Assembly (NCBI RefSeq): GCF_001895205.1
Contig: NZ_BDJF01000011.1
Span: 186,001 to 250,000, forward strand
Origin: Vibrio injensis
GTDB lineage: Bacteria; Pseudomonadota; Gammaproteobacteria; Enterobacterales; Vibrionaceae
Length of the DNA: 64,000 bases
Direction of reading: 5' to 3'
The notes beneath the pieces were generated by a model. It was not told where the DNA came from. It did not search any database and saw nothing but the letters and a program-made list of their open reading frames with translations. Of this stretch, positions 56,411 through 64,000 are shown in pieces. Positions within the stretch are counted from its first letter, which is position 1, and each line of letters begins with the position of its first letter. The position numbers and the translations under genes were made by a program.

Positions 56411-58099
56411 ATGAATAACGATAAACGTCCGCTTTATATTCCTTATGCTGGTCCAGCGCTACTTAGCACCCCTTTATTGAACAAAGGCAGTGCCTTTAGT
56501 GCCGAAGAGCGTGCATCTTTTAACTTGGAAGGCTTACTTCCAGAATCAACAGAAACGATTCAAGAACAAGTCGTTCGCGCCTACCAACAATATTGTAGCT
56601 TTGAAAGTGATATGGATAAGCATATTTATCTGCGCAATATTCAAGACACAAACGAAACCCTCTTCTACCGTTTAGTGCAAAATCATATCTCTGAGATGAT
56701 GCCAATCATTTACACTCCAACGGTTGGCGCCGCCTGCGAAAACTTCTCCAATATTTATCGCCGTGGCCGTGGGCTATTTATCTCTTACGCTAACCGAGAT
56801 CGTATCGACGATCTGCTTAATAACGCTGCAAACCATAACGTTAAAGTGATCGTGGTGACCGATGGTGAGCGTATTCTTGGCCTTGGCGACCAAGGGATTG
56901 GGGGTATGGGCATTCCAATCGGTAAATTATCACTTTACACGGCTTGTGGCGGAATCAGCCCGGCCTATACCTTACCTATCGTATTGGATGTCGGTACCAA
57001 TAATCCACAACGCTTAGCAGACCCGATGTACATGGGCTGGCGTCATCCTCGGATCACCGGAGCCGAATACGATAACTTTGTCGAAGATTTTATCCAAGCG
57101 GTACAACATCGTTGGCCAGATGCTTTGATTCAATTTGAAGATTTTGCGCAAAAAAATGCCATGCCACTGCTGGAACGCTACAAAAATCGCATTTGCTGCT
57201 TTAATGATGATATTCAAGGCACCGCGGCGGTCACCGTAGGTTCGCTACTGGCGGCGTGTAAAGCGGCTGGTAGCCAATTATCACAACAACGGATTACCTT
57301 CTTAGGTGCAGGCTCCGCTGGCTGTGGTATTGCCGAAGCGATTATTGCCCAGATGGTCTCAGAAGGGATCTCTGATGCTCAAGCTCGTTCACAAGTTTAC
57401 ATGGTCGATCGTTGGGGTCTGTTAGAAGAAGGGATGCCGAATCTGCTTGATTTCCAACAGCGCCTAGTACAGAAAAAAGACAATACTCAAGATTGGACTT
57501 CTGAAGGCAATGGTTACTCATTGGTCGATGTAGTACGTCATGCCAAACCAACAGTATTGGTGGGTGTTTCAGGTGCTCCGGGTCTGTTCAGTGAGGAAGT
57601 GATCAAAGAAATGCATGCGCATTGCCCTCGACCGATTATTTTTCCCCTCTCTAATCCGACGAGTCGAGTTGAAGCGACGCCTGCCGATATTATTCACTGG
57701 ACCAATGGTGAAGCATTAGTCGCCACTGGTAGCCCGTTTGCTCCCGTCATCCATGATGGTAAGACGTACGCGATTGCCCAGTGTAATAACAGCTATATCT
57801 TCCCCGGGATTGGCTTAGGCGTACTCGCCGTAGGAGCGAAACGAGTGACCGATGAGATGTTAATGGAATCGAGCCGAGCCTTATCACTCTGTTCACCATT
57901 GGCGATTAATGGTCACGGGCCGCTTCTTCCTCCGCTAGAATCGATTCATTCTGTCTCGAAGAAAATTGCCTTTGCTGTTGCTAAAAAAGCGATAGAACAA
58001 GGTGTTGCGTTAGAAATTACGGATGAAGCTTTGGACGTTGCCATTGAACAGCATTTCTGGCAACCTGCTTATCGTCGTTACAAACGTACCGCTTTTTAA
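56411..58099 (+). CDS. maeA: NAD-dependent malic enzyme
   Basis: 562 residues; E. coli MaeA (SfcA) has 565. It decarboxylates malate to pyruvate with NAD, feeding gluconeogenesis and anaplerosis. Conserved segments: [40 protein letters not shown] (substrate and metal region), [20 protein letters not shown] and the dinucleotide motif [27 protein letters not shown] residues appear as [15 protein letters not shown]. Single gene with a 100-base gap to the next. Confidence 0.95.
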   Translation: MNNDKRPLYIPYAGPALLSTPLLNKGSAFSAEERASFNLEGLLPESTETIQEQVVRAYQQYCSFESDMDKHIYLRNIQDTNETLFYRLVQNHISEMMPIIYTPTVGAACENFSNIYRRGRGLFISYANRDRIDDLLNNAANHNVKVIVVTDGERILGLGDQGIGGMGIPIGKLSLYTACGGISPAYTLPIVLDVGTNNPQRLADPMYMGWRHPRITGAEYDNFVEDFIQAVQHRWPDALIQFEDFAQKNAMPLLERYKNRICCFNDDIQGTAAVTVGSLLAACKAAGSQLSQQRITFLGAGSAGCGIAEAIIAQMVSEGISDAQARSQVYMVDRWGLLEEGMPNLLDFQQRLVQKKDNTQDWTSEGNGYSLVDVVRHAKPTVLVGVSGAPGLFSEEVIKEMHAHCPRPIIFPLSNPTSRVEATPADIIHWTNGEALVATGSPFAPVIHDGKTYAIAQCNNSYIFPGIGLGVLAVGAKRVTDEMLMESSRALSLCSPLAINGHGPLLPPLESIHSVSKKIAFAVAKKAIEQGVALEITDEALDVAIEQHFWQPAYRRYKRTAF

Positions 58100-58200
58100 T
58101 CCGTCCCGTTGAACAAAGCGTTAATAGGAGCTGTTAATGTTTGCGCTGTTTTGTCGTGCAACGTTAGCAGCTTCGAGGCTTTAATCACTAGAGTACCGAT

Positions 58201-58524
58201 ATGATGAGTTTTTTGGCCCCAGCCGGTCAGTATCTAGCCCCCTATCTCGCTGAAATCTCGATGGCGCTGATCGCCTGCTGGTTGGTGATGCTGGGTGGAG
58301 AAGTTAATGCCTTACTACGCCGCCTGATGCGTAACCAGCATTTTATTATCCGCACTTTAGTCTTTATTATCGTCAATGCGTTTGGCTATGGTTTACTGAT
58401 TGTCAAAGCCAGCCCTTACTTAACTCGCACACTGGCCAACTTAGAGCGAGGCATGATGTTTAGTATCATCATGATCAGTTTTATTGTGATAGGTTTATGG
58501 GCACAAAAAAACCGACAAATTTAA
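58201..58524 (+). CDS. DUF3392 membrane protein
   Basis: 107 residues with three hydrophobic helices (about 18-35, 48-68, 83-101) separated by a basic loop (LLRRLMRNQHF). It matches the DUF3392 family, which is small, membrane-bound and of unknown function, found in Vibrio and relatives next to sanA. Its TAA shares a base with the sanA ATG (TAATG), so the two are translationally coupled. Confidence 0.8.
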   Translation: MMSFLAPAGQYLAPYLAEISMALIACWLVMLGGEVNALLRRLMRNQHFIIRTLVFIIVNAFGYGLLIVKASPYLTRTLANLERGMMFSIIMISFIVIGLWAQKNRQI

Positions 58525-59252
58525 TGATTCGCCGACTGAAAACGCTTTTACGTTGGTTTCTTCGCGGCGTGGCTTTGCTGATACTGCTTGTCTTAATTGC
58601 AGTGACCGTCATTTTTTCCATTGACCGCTGGGTAAGCTGGCAGACACAACAATATATTATTAGTGATATCAATAAATTACCCAAGTTTGATGTCGCTGTT
58701 GTCTTAGGAACCAGCAAATACCTTGGCAGAACCTTAAACGATTATTATCTACACCGTATTGAGGCGGCAGTTGAGCTCTATCAACTCGACAAGACCGACT
58801 ATTTTCTACTGAGTGGCGATAACGCTCATCGATCTTATAACGAACCTTGGACGATGAAGCGTGATTTACTCAAAGCGGGCGTGCCCGATGAGCAGATCTA
58901 TCTCGATTATGCTGGCTTTCGTACTTTAGATTCGATTGTCCGAGCGAAACGCATCTTTGATACCGACGATTTCTTGATTGTCACTCAACGTTTCCATTGT
59001 GAACGCGCGCTCTTTATCGCTCAACATCACGACATTAATGCCACCTGTTTAGCGGTGCCGGGTCCTAAAAATCATCTGGGGTATAAAGTACGTTTACGTG
59101 AAGTCTTCGCGAGAAGTAAAGCCGTTTTAGATCTCTATTTACTCGATACGCAACCGAGATTCCTCGGCCCAAAAGAACCTATCCTGTCTGAATCTCGTGA
59201 TAGTGGTACACTAAGCGAGAACACTGTCGATGAGTCTGATTGGACTCAATAA
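58524..59252 (+). CDS. sanA: SanA-family envelope barrier protein (DUF218)
   Basis: 242 residues from the ATG at 58524; the frame is open to 58497 inside the preceding gene. One N-terminal membrane helix (about 17-36, LLILLVLIAVTVIF) anchors a periplasmic DUF218 domain: FDVAVVLGTSKYLGRTLNDY, LLSGDNAHRSYNEPWTMKRD, TLDSIVRAKRIF and LIVTQRFHCERALFIA. E. coli SanA influences vancomycin exclusion and envelope integrity. Here the C-terminus carries an added Ser/Asp/Glu-rich tail of about 25 residues. Confidence 0.9.
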   Translation: MIRRLKTLLRWFLRGVALLILLVLIAVTVIFSIDRWVSWQTQQYIISDINKLPKFDVAVVLGTSKYLGRTLNDYYLHRIEAAVELYQLDKTDYFLLSGDNAHRSYNEPWTMKRDLLKAGVPDEQIYLDYAGFRTLDSIVRAKRIFDTDDFLIVTQRFHCERALFIAQHHDINATCLAVPGPKNHLGYKVRLREVFARSKAVLDLYLLDTQPRFLGPKEPILSESRDSGTLSENTVDESDWTQ

Positions 59253-59404
59253 TAAGCCTATAATTCCAAACCCAAACGACCGAAAACACATCGTTAATAA
59301 CCTAAGCTCTGGCTTACGGATCTCAATAATCCGTTGATTAACTTGGCCATAAATAACGTAAGTGTCGGTCAGTAAGGGATAACAACACACAAAAGAGCGA
59401 TGTC

Positions 59405-60235
59405 ATGTCTTTAACTATACGCGGCGTATTACAAAAAATGCGTGCTCAACATCATCAAACGGTTCATTACCAACTTCCCGTTGGCGAGCATTTGGTCAAC
59501 CTTAATCCGCTGATCGGCAAAACGCTGACACTTCATCATACGGGTAATATTTTTTGCAATTCATGCGGCAGAAAGACCAAAAAAAGTTACTCTCAAGGTC
59601 ATTGCTTTGTATGCATGAAGAAGCTTGCTAGTTGCGATATGTGCATCATGAAACCAGAGACCTGCCATTTTGAACAAGGCACCTGCCGTGAACCTGAATG
59701 GGCACAAACTCACTGTATGGTCGATCACTATGTCTATCTGTCCAACACCTCAAGCTTAAAAGTCGGCATCACTCGCCATAATCAAATTCCGACACGCTGG
59801 ATAGATCAAGGCGCTACTCAAGGATTACCACTCTATAAAGTCAAAACTCGACACATTTCAGGCTTACTCGAAGTCGAACTGGCTAAGCATATCGCGGATA
59901 AAACCAACTGGCGAACACTGCTCAAAGGAGATGGAGAACCTTTGCCTTTAGCCGAACATGCCGCAAAATTAACACCATTATTAACCTCAAAAATTGCAGA
60001 GTTAAGGCAGCAATTTGGAGCCGATGCAGTGATTGAGTTGGACGAGAACGGCACCGAAATTCGTTATCCAGTTGAACAACATCCAGTCAAAATCACCTCT
60101 CATAATTTTGATAAGCAGCCGTTAGTTAGTGGTGTGTTACAAGGTATTAAAGGTCAATATCTGATTTTTGATAGCGGGGTCATCAACATTCGCAAATACA
60201 CCGCTTACGAAGTAGAAGTAAGTTACAACGAATAA
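59405..60235 (+). CDS. DUF2797 cysteine-rich protein
   Basis: 276 residues. A cysteine-rich module at about 51-100 (FCNSCGRKT, GHCFVCMKKLASCDMCIMKP, CHFEQGTC) could hold two zinc ions or an Fe-S cluster. It is followed by VDHYVYLSNTSSLKVGITRH and RWIDQGATQGLPLYKVKTRH, which resemble a GIY-YIG-type nuclease core. The C-terminal domain starting near QPLVSGVLQGIKGQYLIF is a separate beta fold. DUF2797 proteins are uncharacterised. Single gene. Confidence 0.8.
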   Translation: MSLTIRGVLQKMRAQHHQTVHYQLPVGEHLVNLNPLIGKTLTLHHTGNIFCNSCGRKTKKSYSQGHCFVCMKKLASCDMCIMKPETCHFEQGTCREPEWAQTHCMVDHYVYLSNTSSLKVGITRHNQIPTRWIDQGATQGLPLYKVKTRHISGLLEVELAKHIADKTNWRTLLKGDGEPLPLAEHAAKLTPLLTSKIAELRQQFGADAVIELDENGTEIRYPVEQHPVKITSHNFDKQPLVSGVLQGIKGQYLIFDSGVINIRKYTAYEVEVSYNE

Positions 60236-60296
60236 TATCGGAAATAATCCAACGAGCCATCGAGCAAACAAGTTTGCCCGATGGCGACTGACGGCG

Positions 60297-61547
60297 TTAC
60301 TCGACGAGCGATACTGGCTCAACCAATGGCGCCAATACGTTAAAAAGCTGATCGATTTCTTCAACGGTGTTGTAATGCATTAAACCAATTCGCACTACCC
60401 CACCTTTCGCTTCTAACCCCAGTTGACGAATCAATCCCAGCGCATAAAAATGCCCATTCCAGACACAAATATTTTGTTCGCCTAACGTCTTGGCTATCCA
60501 TTCTGGTGAATGATCAGCGATACGAATCGCAAACGTCGGGGTACGCTTATCGCTGTCTGCTTCCCATCGACCATAGAGTTGAACTTGCGGTAATTGTTGT
60601 AACTTACTAAGAAAATAACCACTCAACTTCTGCTCATGTTGATTAAATTGAGCAAAACTCTGCGCCAAACGCTGACGTAAAGGTGCACCGCTTTCTCCCC
60701 ATTGAGCCAAATAATCAATCGCAGCCACTAAGCCTGCTAAGCTTTCAAAACTCTGCGTTCCCGTTTCAAATCGGCCGGGACCAATATTCGTTGCTGGCTC
60801 CACTTTATAAGGTTGCAAACTGTGTAACCATTGAGAGTGGATATAGGCAATACCGATGTGGGGCCCGAAAAATTTATACGCCGAACACGCTAAGAAATCA
60901 CACTCCAAATCTTGGACATCAATCAAATGATGCGGCGCATAATGGACAGCATCCACGTACACTTGAGCCCCTACCGCATGAGCGGCCTTGACAACCCTTT
61001 TGACATCGACGATTGAACCTGTCGTATTCGAAGCATACGTCAGGGCGACTAAAGTAGTTTTGCTATTAATCAGGCTTAAAAGATGATCAACATCCAGCGT
61101 ACCGTTTTCAGGGTTGATCCGCGCTTGATGAATCAGTGCGCCTTTATCTTGTGCGGCCTGCTCCCAGCTCGATACGTTAGAATAATGATCCAAGGCCGTA
61201 ACAACCACTTCATCCCCAACTTGCCATTCTCGACTGATGGCTCGACTGAGTTGAAACGTCAAGGAGGTCATATTAGCACCAAAGATAATGTTGCCCGACG
61301 ATTCAGCATTGAGTAGCGCTTGGGCCGATTCTCTTGCTTGTAACGTGAGATCCGTTGTCCGCTGACTCGAAAAAAAGTGACCACCAAGATTAGAATTAAA
61401 GTGCCCCAGATAATCCGTCATCGCTTGCAGCACCGAGCGAGGCACCTGAGAACCACCAGGGCCATCAAAGAAATAAACCGGCCTACCGTGATGGGTCTGA
61501 CTTAAAGCAGAAAACTGCACCCGTGCTTGTTCAGGAGTGAAGCTCAT
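60297..61547 (-). CDS. PLP enzyme, cysteine-desulfurase-like, VC1184 subfamily
   Basis: 416 residues from the ATG at 61547, which has AGGA eight bases upstream; an ATG at 61556 overlaps that signal. Class V aminotransferase fold: cofactor-binding D199 and H202 in YVDAVHYAPHH and Schiff-base K225 in CSAYKFFGPHIGIAY. The C-terminal loop that in SufS/CsdA carries the catalytic Cys (RTGHHCAQP) reads VWNGHFYALGL, with no Cys there. Sulfur transfer is therefore unlikely. It overlaps the upstream dioxygenase gene by 17 bases. Reaction unknown; a substrate made by that dioxygenase is a reasonable guess. Confidence 0.85.
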   Translation of the reverse strand: MSFTPEQARVQFSALSQTHHGRPVYFFDGPGGSQVPRSVLQAMTDYLGHFNSNLGGHFFSSQRTTDLTLQARESAQALLNAESSGNIIFGANMTSLTFQLSRAISREWQVGDEVVVTALDHYSNVSSWEQAAQDKGALIHQARINPENGTLDVDHLLSLINSKTTLVALTYASNTTGSIVDVKRVVKAAHAVGAQVYVDAVHYAPHHLIDVQDLECDFLACSAYKFFGPHIGIAYIHSQWLHSLQPYKVEPATNIGPGRFETGTQSFESLAGLVAAIDYLAQWGESGAPLRQRLAQSFAQFNQHEQKLSGYFLSKLQQLPQVQLYGRWEADSDKRTPTFAIRIADHSPEWIAKTLGEQNICVWNGHFYALGLIRQLGLEAKGGVVRIGLMHYNTVEEIDQLFNVLAPLVEPVSLVE

Positions 61548-62187
61548 GGCGACCATCCTTAGCGGTTAGAACAAAAACATCCATATGCCCTTCTTGAGTG
61601 TGATCCACCGAGCGAATGGGACTCGCGTTGTGCCATAACTTACTGTCTGCCAGTATAGCCACCTCGCCATTATCAAGCACTTTACGGAAAAATGGCGCTT
61701 CATGGCAGTCGTTATAAAGCATAATATCGCCACCCACGATGTTGTGGCGGTCAATACTGACTAAAGCGATATGATCAAAACCATCTTGATGAACCCCTTC
61801 TGGAGCCACTTGAGTTTCATCATAAATCGCCGTGACTCGAATTTGGTGAATCTCTATCTCTTGCCCATTCGGTAACTCATTTGCCTGCATAAATAACTCG
61901 CATACCTCTCGCATTCCCTCACTATTTAGAGTCTCGGCAAGAATAGGCTCAAACTGACGAACAATATCCCCTTGAAAATGGTTAATGTCCTCACTTTGCA
62001 CAAACTCATTTTTTCCAAGAGAAACCACTTGACCATCTCGATACTGAATCACCGAATAACGACGCAAGCGATATTTACCGTCTGCATGCTCAGTATGGGG
62101 CAGCGTGGCAAACGATGGCGCTAATTGGCGTGTAGCCTCTGGACTTAAATGAGTAATTTGTAAGGTTGTTTCATGTGCAGATAACAT
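61531..62187 (-). CDS. 2-oxoglutarate/Fe(II) dioxygenase of the PF10014 type
   Basis: 218 residues. The double-stranded beta-helix iron site is visible: H133-x-D135 in EGVHQDGFDHIALVSI and H186 in LADSKLWHNASPI, with R192 as probable 2OG ligand. PF10014 includes free-L-isoleucine hydroxylases and the stress-linked BsmA, so the substrate is probably a free amino acid. The gene overlaps the following PLP-enzyme gene by 17 bases and heads the pair. Its promoter region carries two TTAG-N9-CTAA repeats and divergently faces marR-MATE. Confidence 0.85.
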   Translation of the reverse strand: MLSAHETTLQITHLSPEATRQLAPSFATLPHTEHADGKYRLRRYSVIQYRDGQVVSLGKNEFVQSEDINHFQGDIVRQFEPILAETLNSEGMREVCELFMQANELPNGQEIEIHQIRVTAIYDETQVAPEGVHQDGFDHIALVSIDRHNIVGGDIMLYNDCHEAPFFRKVLDNGEVAILADSKLWHNASPIRSVDHTQEGHMDVFVLTAKDGRHELHS

Positions 62188-62343
62188 TATTGACTCCTTA
62201 ATGAAAACACATGCGAAATACTTTTCATTAACACTTCATTTACATAAAGAATACGGAGAAATAGGCTTTATTCAAGCCAGGCAGCCCACAAATTCCAACC
62301 ATGGAAAGAAATAAGATATAAAAAACCATAATTTAAACTTATA

Positions 62344-62402
62344 TTAGATATAAAATCTAAATCCATTCCTCTCAAGGGCTAAATTTTAGACCGACTGTCT
62401 AA
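62344..62402. promoter_or_regulatory. Two operator-like inverted repeats 42 bp apart
   Basis: TTAGATATAAAATCTAA (62344-62360) and TTAGACCGACTGTCTAA (62386-62402) are both 17 bp with perfect six-base arms TTAGAY/RTCTAA and a five-base centre. Their centres are 42 bp apart, four helical turns. They lie upstream of the dioxygenase gene and suit a dimeric MarR- or TetR-type regulator. Apart from these repeats and the one at 62551, the 62188-62588 region is AT-rich and empty. Confidence 0.65.
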
Positions 62403-62550
62403 AAAAATAAAAAGTTCAATAAATACATTACCTTAAAGAATAATAGCGAGCTTTAATCGATCCATTCTGCATACTGATGTACTCCCCATGCCATACCCAG
62501 AATTTGTACATACACAACTGAGCTTTAATTCTCTTGCATTCCCCACTTAG

Positions 62551-62567
62551 TTAGTTAGACTAACTAA
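62551..62567 (+). promoter_or_regulatory. Operator-like palindrome at the marR promoter
   Basis: TTAGTTAGACTAACTAA, arms TTAGTTAG/CTAACTAA around one A, 17 bp like the two repeats upstream. A promoter TTGCAT (62534-62539), 16 bases, TAGACT (62556-62561) has its -10 inside the palindrome, so a bound regulator would block transcription. Confidence 0.75.
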
Positions 62568-62588
62568 ATTAAAGTGAGGAGTAACATC

Positions 62589-63053
62589 GTGGATTTAAGA
62601 CATTGTTTACAACATTTAGAATGGCATTTATGGCACCACTGGCGTGAATACGCGAAACAAAATGGTAATCTAGATTTAACAAGCAGCGAGTTACAATATC
62701 TATATACCCTGCTCACTCACGCCGAACAGGGTATACGTTTGACCGAATTGGCCGAGCAGATGAAAGTGAGTAAAGCTTCCGCCAGTACCATGGTTAACAA
62801 GTTAAAAAAGCAAGGTTACATTATTCGCGAACCTTGTCCTGAAGATGCCCGAGCGCAACGACTTTTCCCTAGCGCCAAAATGTTAGCCATGCGAGATTAT
62901 GAACAAGATGTTTATCAACCTGCGCTATCACACTTTAAACAAACCTTAACCAGCGATGAACTAAAACTACTGGAACAGTTATTAGTCAAAGCTTGTCGTG
63001 ATTTAGACCTTGGGGACATGGATCCACCTCAACTGGCCTCTCGTCCTTATTAA
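62589..63053 (+). CDS. MarR-family transcriptional regulator
   Basis: 154 residues from a GTG at 62589, seven bases after GAGGAG. The winged-helix core is LTSSELQYLYTLLTHAEQGI, LTELAEQMKVSKASASTMVN, KLKKQGYIIREPCPEDARAQ and the wing RLFPSAKM. N- and C-terminal helices form the dimer interface. The palindrome at 62551 lies over its own promoter, suggesting autorepression. The MATE gene starts 12 bases after its stop, so it probably controls that exporter and perhaps the divergent pair. Confidence 0.9.
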   Translation: MDLRHCLQHLEWHLWHHWREYAKQNGNLDLTSSELQYLYTLLTHAEQGIRLTELAEQMKVSKASASTMVNKLKKQGYIIREPCPEDARAQRLFPSAKMLAMRDYEQDVYQPALSHFKQTLTSDELKLLEQLLVKACRDLDLGDMDPPQLASRPY

Positions 63054-63065
63054 TTGAGAAACAAC

Positions 63066-64000
63066 ATGATAAATTTACAGCGCACTTCAGTCGGTAAAGC
63101 GTTTTGGCACTACACGTTACCATCGATTGCCGCTCTGATGGTCAGTGGCACCTATCAAATTGTTGATGGTATTTTTGTTGGCCACTTTATCGGTGCCGAT
63201 GGATTAGCCGCAATTAGCTTAGCGTGGCCATTTGTGGGCGTATTACTCGCCTTTGGTATGATGATTGGCATGGGTGCTGGCGCTCATACGTCGCTAAAAA
63301 TGGGCGCAGGCGATATCTCGCAAGCGACTAATTATTTGATTCACGGCCTATTACTGCTGATCGGCGTCGGTTTACCGCTCGGGATCACACTGCACTTTCT
63401 AAGTCCCACATTTTTGCATTTTCAAGGCGCAACGGGTGGCGCTTACTCTCAAGGAGCCGACTATTTATATTGGATGATGGCAGGCGCTCCAATTGTATTA
63501 GCCAGCATTGCTTTACCTCTATTAGTACGCAACGCCGGAGCCCCACGTTTAGCCACACTCGCAATGGGAATTGGTGCGATCAGTAATATTGCCTTAGATG
63601 CGCTCTTTATTGGTTATCTCCGTTTTGGATTGCAAGGGGCCGCGATTGCCACTTTGTTGGGTGAGCTGATCTCAGTCATGATCTGTTTAAACTATCTACT
63701 AAGCCGTCGCAGCCAACTGCCGATCTCAAAGCAAGCTTTTCACTGGCAAGGTAAAGCGATGTTCGACATTCTAAAAACTGGCTTGTCGAGCATGTTGATG
63801 TATATGTACATCAGTTTTTCTATTGTGCTACACAACATGCTGCTGCTCAAACATGGTCAAGCCATCCATGTTGCTGCTTATAGTATTGCTGGTTATCTAC
63901 TGACTTTTTATTATCTGATGGCTGAAGGTACAGCAGGAGGCATGCAGCCTCTGACCAGCTTTTACTACGGTGCCAATCTTAAACAACGCGTCAAAGCAAC
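63066..64000 (+). CDS. MATE-family efflux transporter, 3' end missing
   Basis: 311 codons read from the ATG at 63066 before the window ends; MATE proteins have about 450 residues. It starts MINLQRTSVGKAFWHYTLPS, then at least eight membrane helices. The MATE-like features are LPSIAALMVSGTYQIVDGIF, LVRNAGAPRLATLAMGIGAI and the Gly/Ala-rich LDALFIGYLRFGLQGAAIAT. It exports small molecules with Na+ or H+. In an operon with marR, it may export the product or substrate of the divergent PLP enzyme/dioxygenase pair. Confidence 0.9.
   Translation, partial: MINLQRTSVGKAFWHYTLPSIAALMVSGTYQIVDGIFVGHFIGADGLAAISLAWPFVGVLLAFGMMIGMGAGAHTSLKMGAGDISQATNYLIHGLLLLIGVGLPLGITLHFLSPTFLHFQGATGGAYSQGADYLYWMMAGAPIVLASIALPLLVRNAGAPRLATLAMGIGAISNIALDALFIGYLRFGLQGAAIATLLGELISVMICLNYLLSRRSQLPISKQAFHWQGKAMFDILKTGLSSMLMYMYISFSIVLHNMLLLKHGQAIHVAAYSIAGYLLTFYYLMAEGTAGGMQPLTSFYYGANLKQRVKA

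Overview
The window looks like a stretch of a Vibrio chromosome. It has moderate GC (low-to-mid 40s by eye), gammaproteobacterial gene blocks (uvrY-uvrC-pgsA-tRNA, pheS-pheT, yohJ-yohK-cdd, yeiP-yciU), several Vibrio-type hypothetical families (DUF3334, DUF3392, DUF3581, DUF3015), the small alarmone synthetase relV, and repeats of a Vibrio intergenic type. From memory, the order largely parallels the V. cholerae large chromosome around VC1183-VC1234. The linked acetoin genes point to a Voges-Proskauer-positive species; the species cannot be named from sequence alone.

Layout. 1-3.7 kb: acetoin/butanediol genes (budC partial, alsS, alsD on minus; alsR divergent). 3.75-9.4 kb: DUF393 protein, exonuclease I, LrgA/LrgB-like pair, cytidine deaminase behind two CRP-like sites, purT behind a PurR operator. 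9.5-15.9 kb: soluble PAS-PAS chemoreceptor, thiopurine methyltransferase, relV, M9 collagenase, ihfA. 16.3-19.7 kb: pheST. 20-21.4 kb: GNAT and LysR genes. 21.5-25.4 kb: tRNA operon Cys-Gly-Leu-Gly, pgsA, uvrC, uvrY. 26-33.4 kb: DUF3015 and DUF4105 proteins, a repeat element, DNA polymerase II, a nucleotidyltransferase-like gene, yeiP, yciU, yqfB. 33.6-40.3 kb: complete histidine utilisation operon hutC-I-G-U-H. 40.4-46.3 kb: YagU-like protein, LysR/SDR pair, photolyase-like protein with its 48-residue DUF2256 partner, DUF3581, ICMT-like methyltransferase. 46.3-56 kb: ydiJ, CheX-like DUF3334 protein, DUF2786, OmpA lipoprotein, a Sel1-TM-J-domain protein, an SOS-controlled SulA-like gene, purC. 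56.4-64 kb: malic enzyme, DUF3392-sanA, DUF2797, then a PLP-enzyme/2OG-dioxygenase pair divergent from marR-MATE (the MATE gene runs off the end).

Most of the window is chromosomal housekeeping. No phage, insertion sequence, CRISPR array or plasmid gene was seen. The best candidate for an undescribed system is the cluster at 60297-64000. There a PLP enzyme of the VC1184 type, lacking the desulfurase cysteine loop, overlaps a free-amino-acid-type 2OG-Fe dioxygenase, divergent from a MarR regulator and MATE exporter. The intergenic DNA carries three 17-bp TTAG-N9-CTAA inverted repeats. Other notable points are a signal peptide on RelV, an SOS promoter identical in geometry to E. coli sulA, and a terminal-inverted-repeat element that supplies the polB ribosome binding site.
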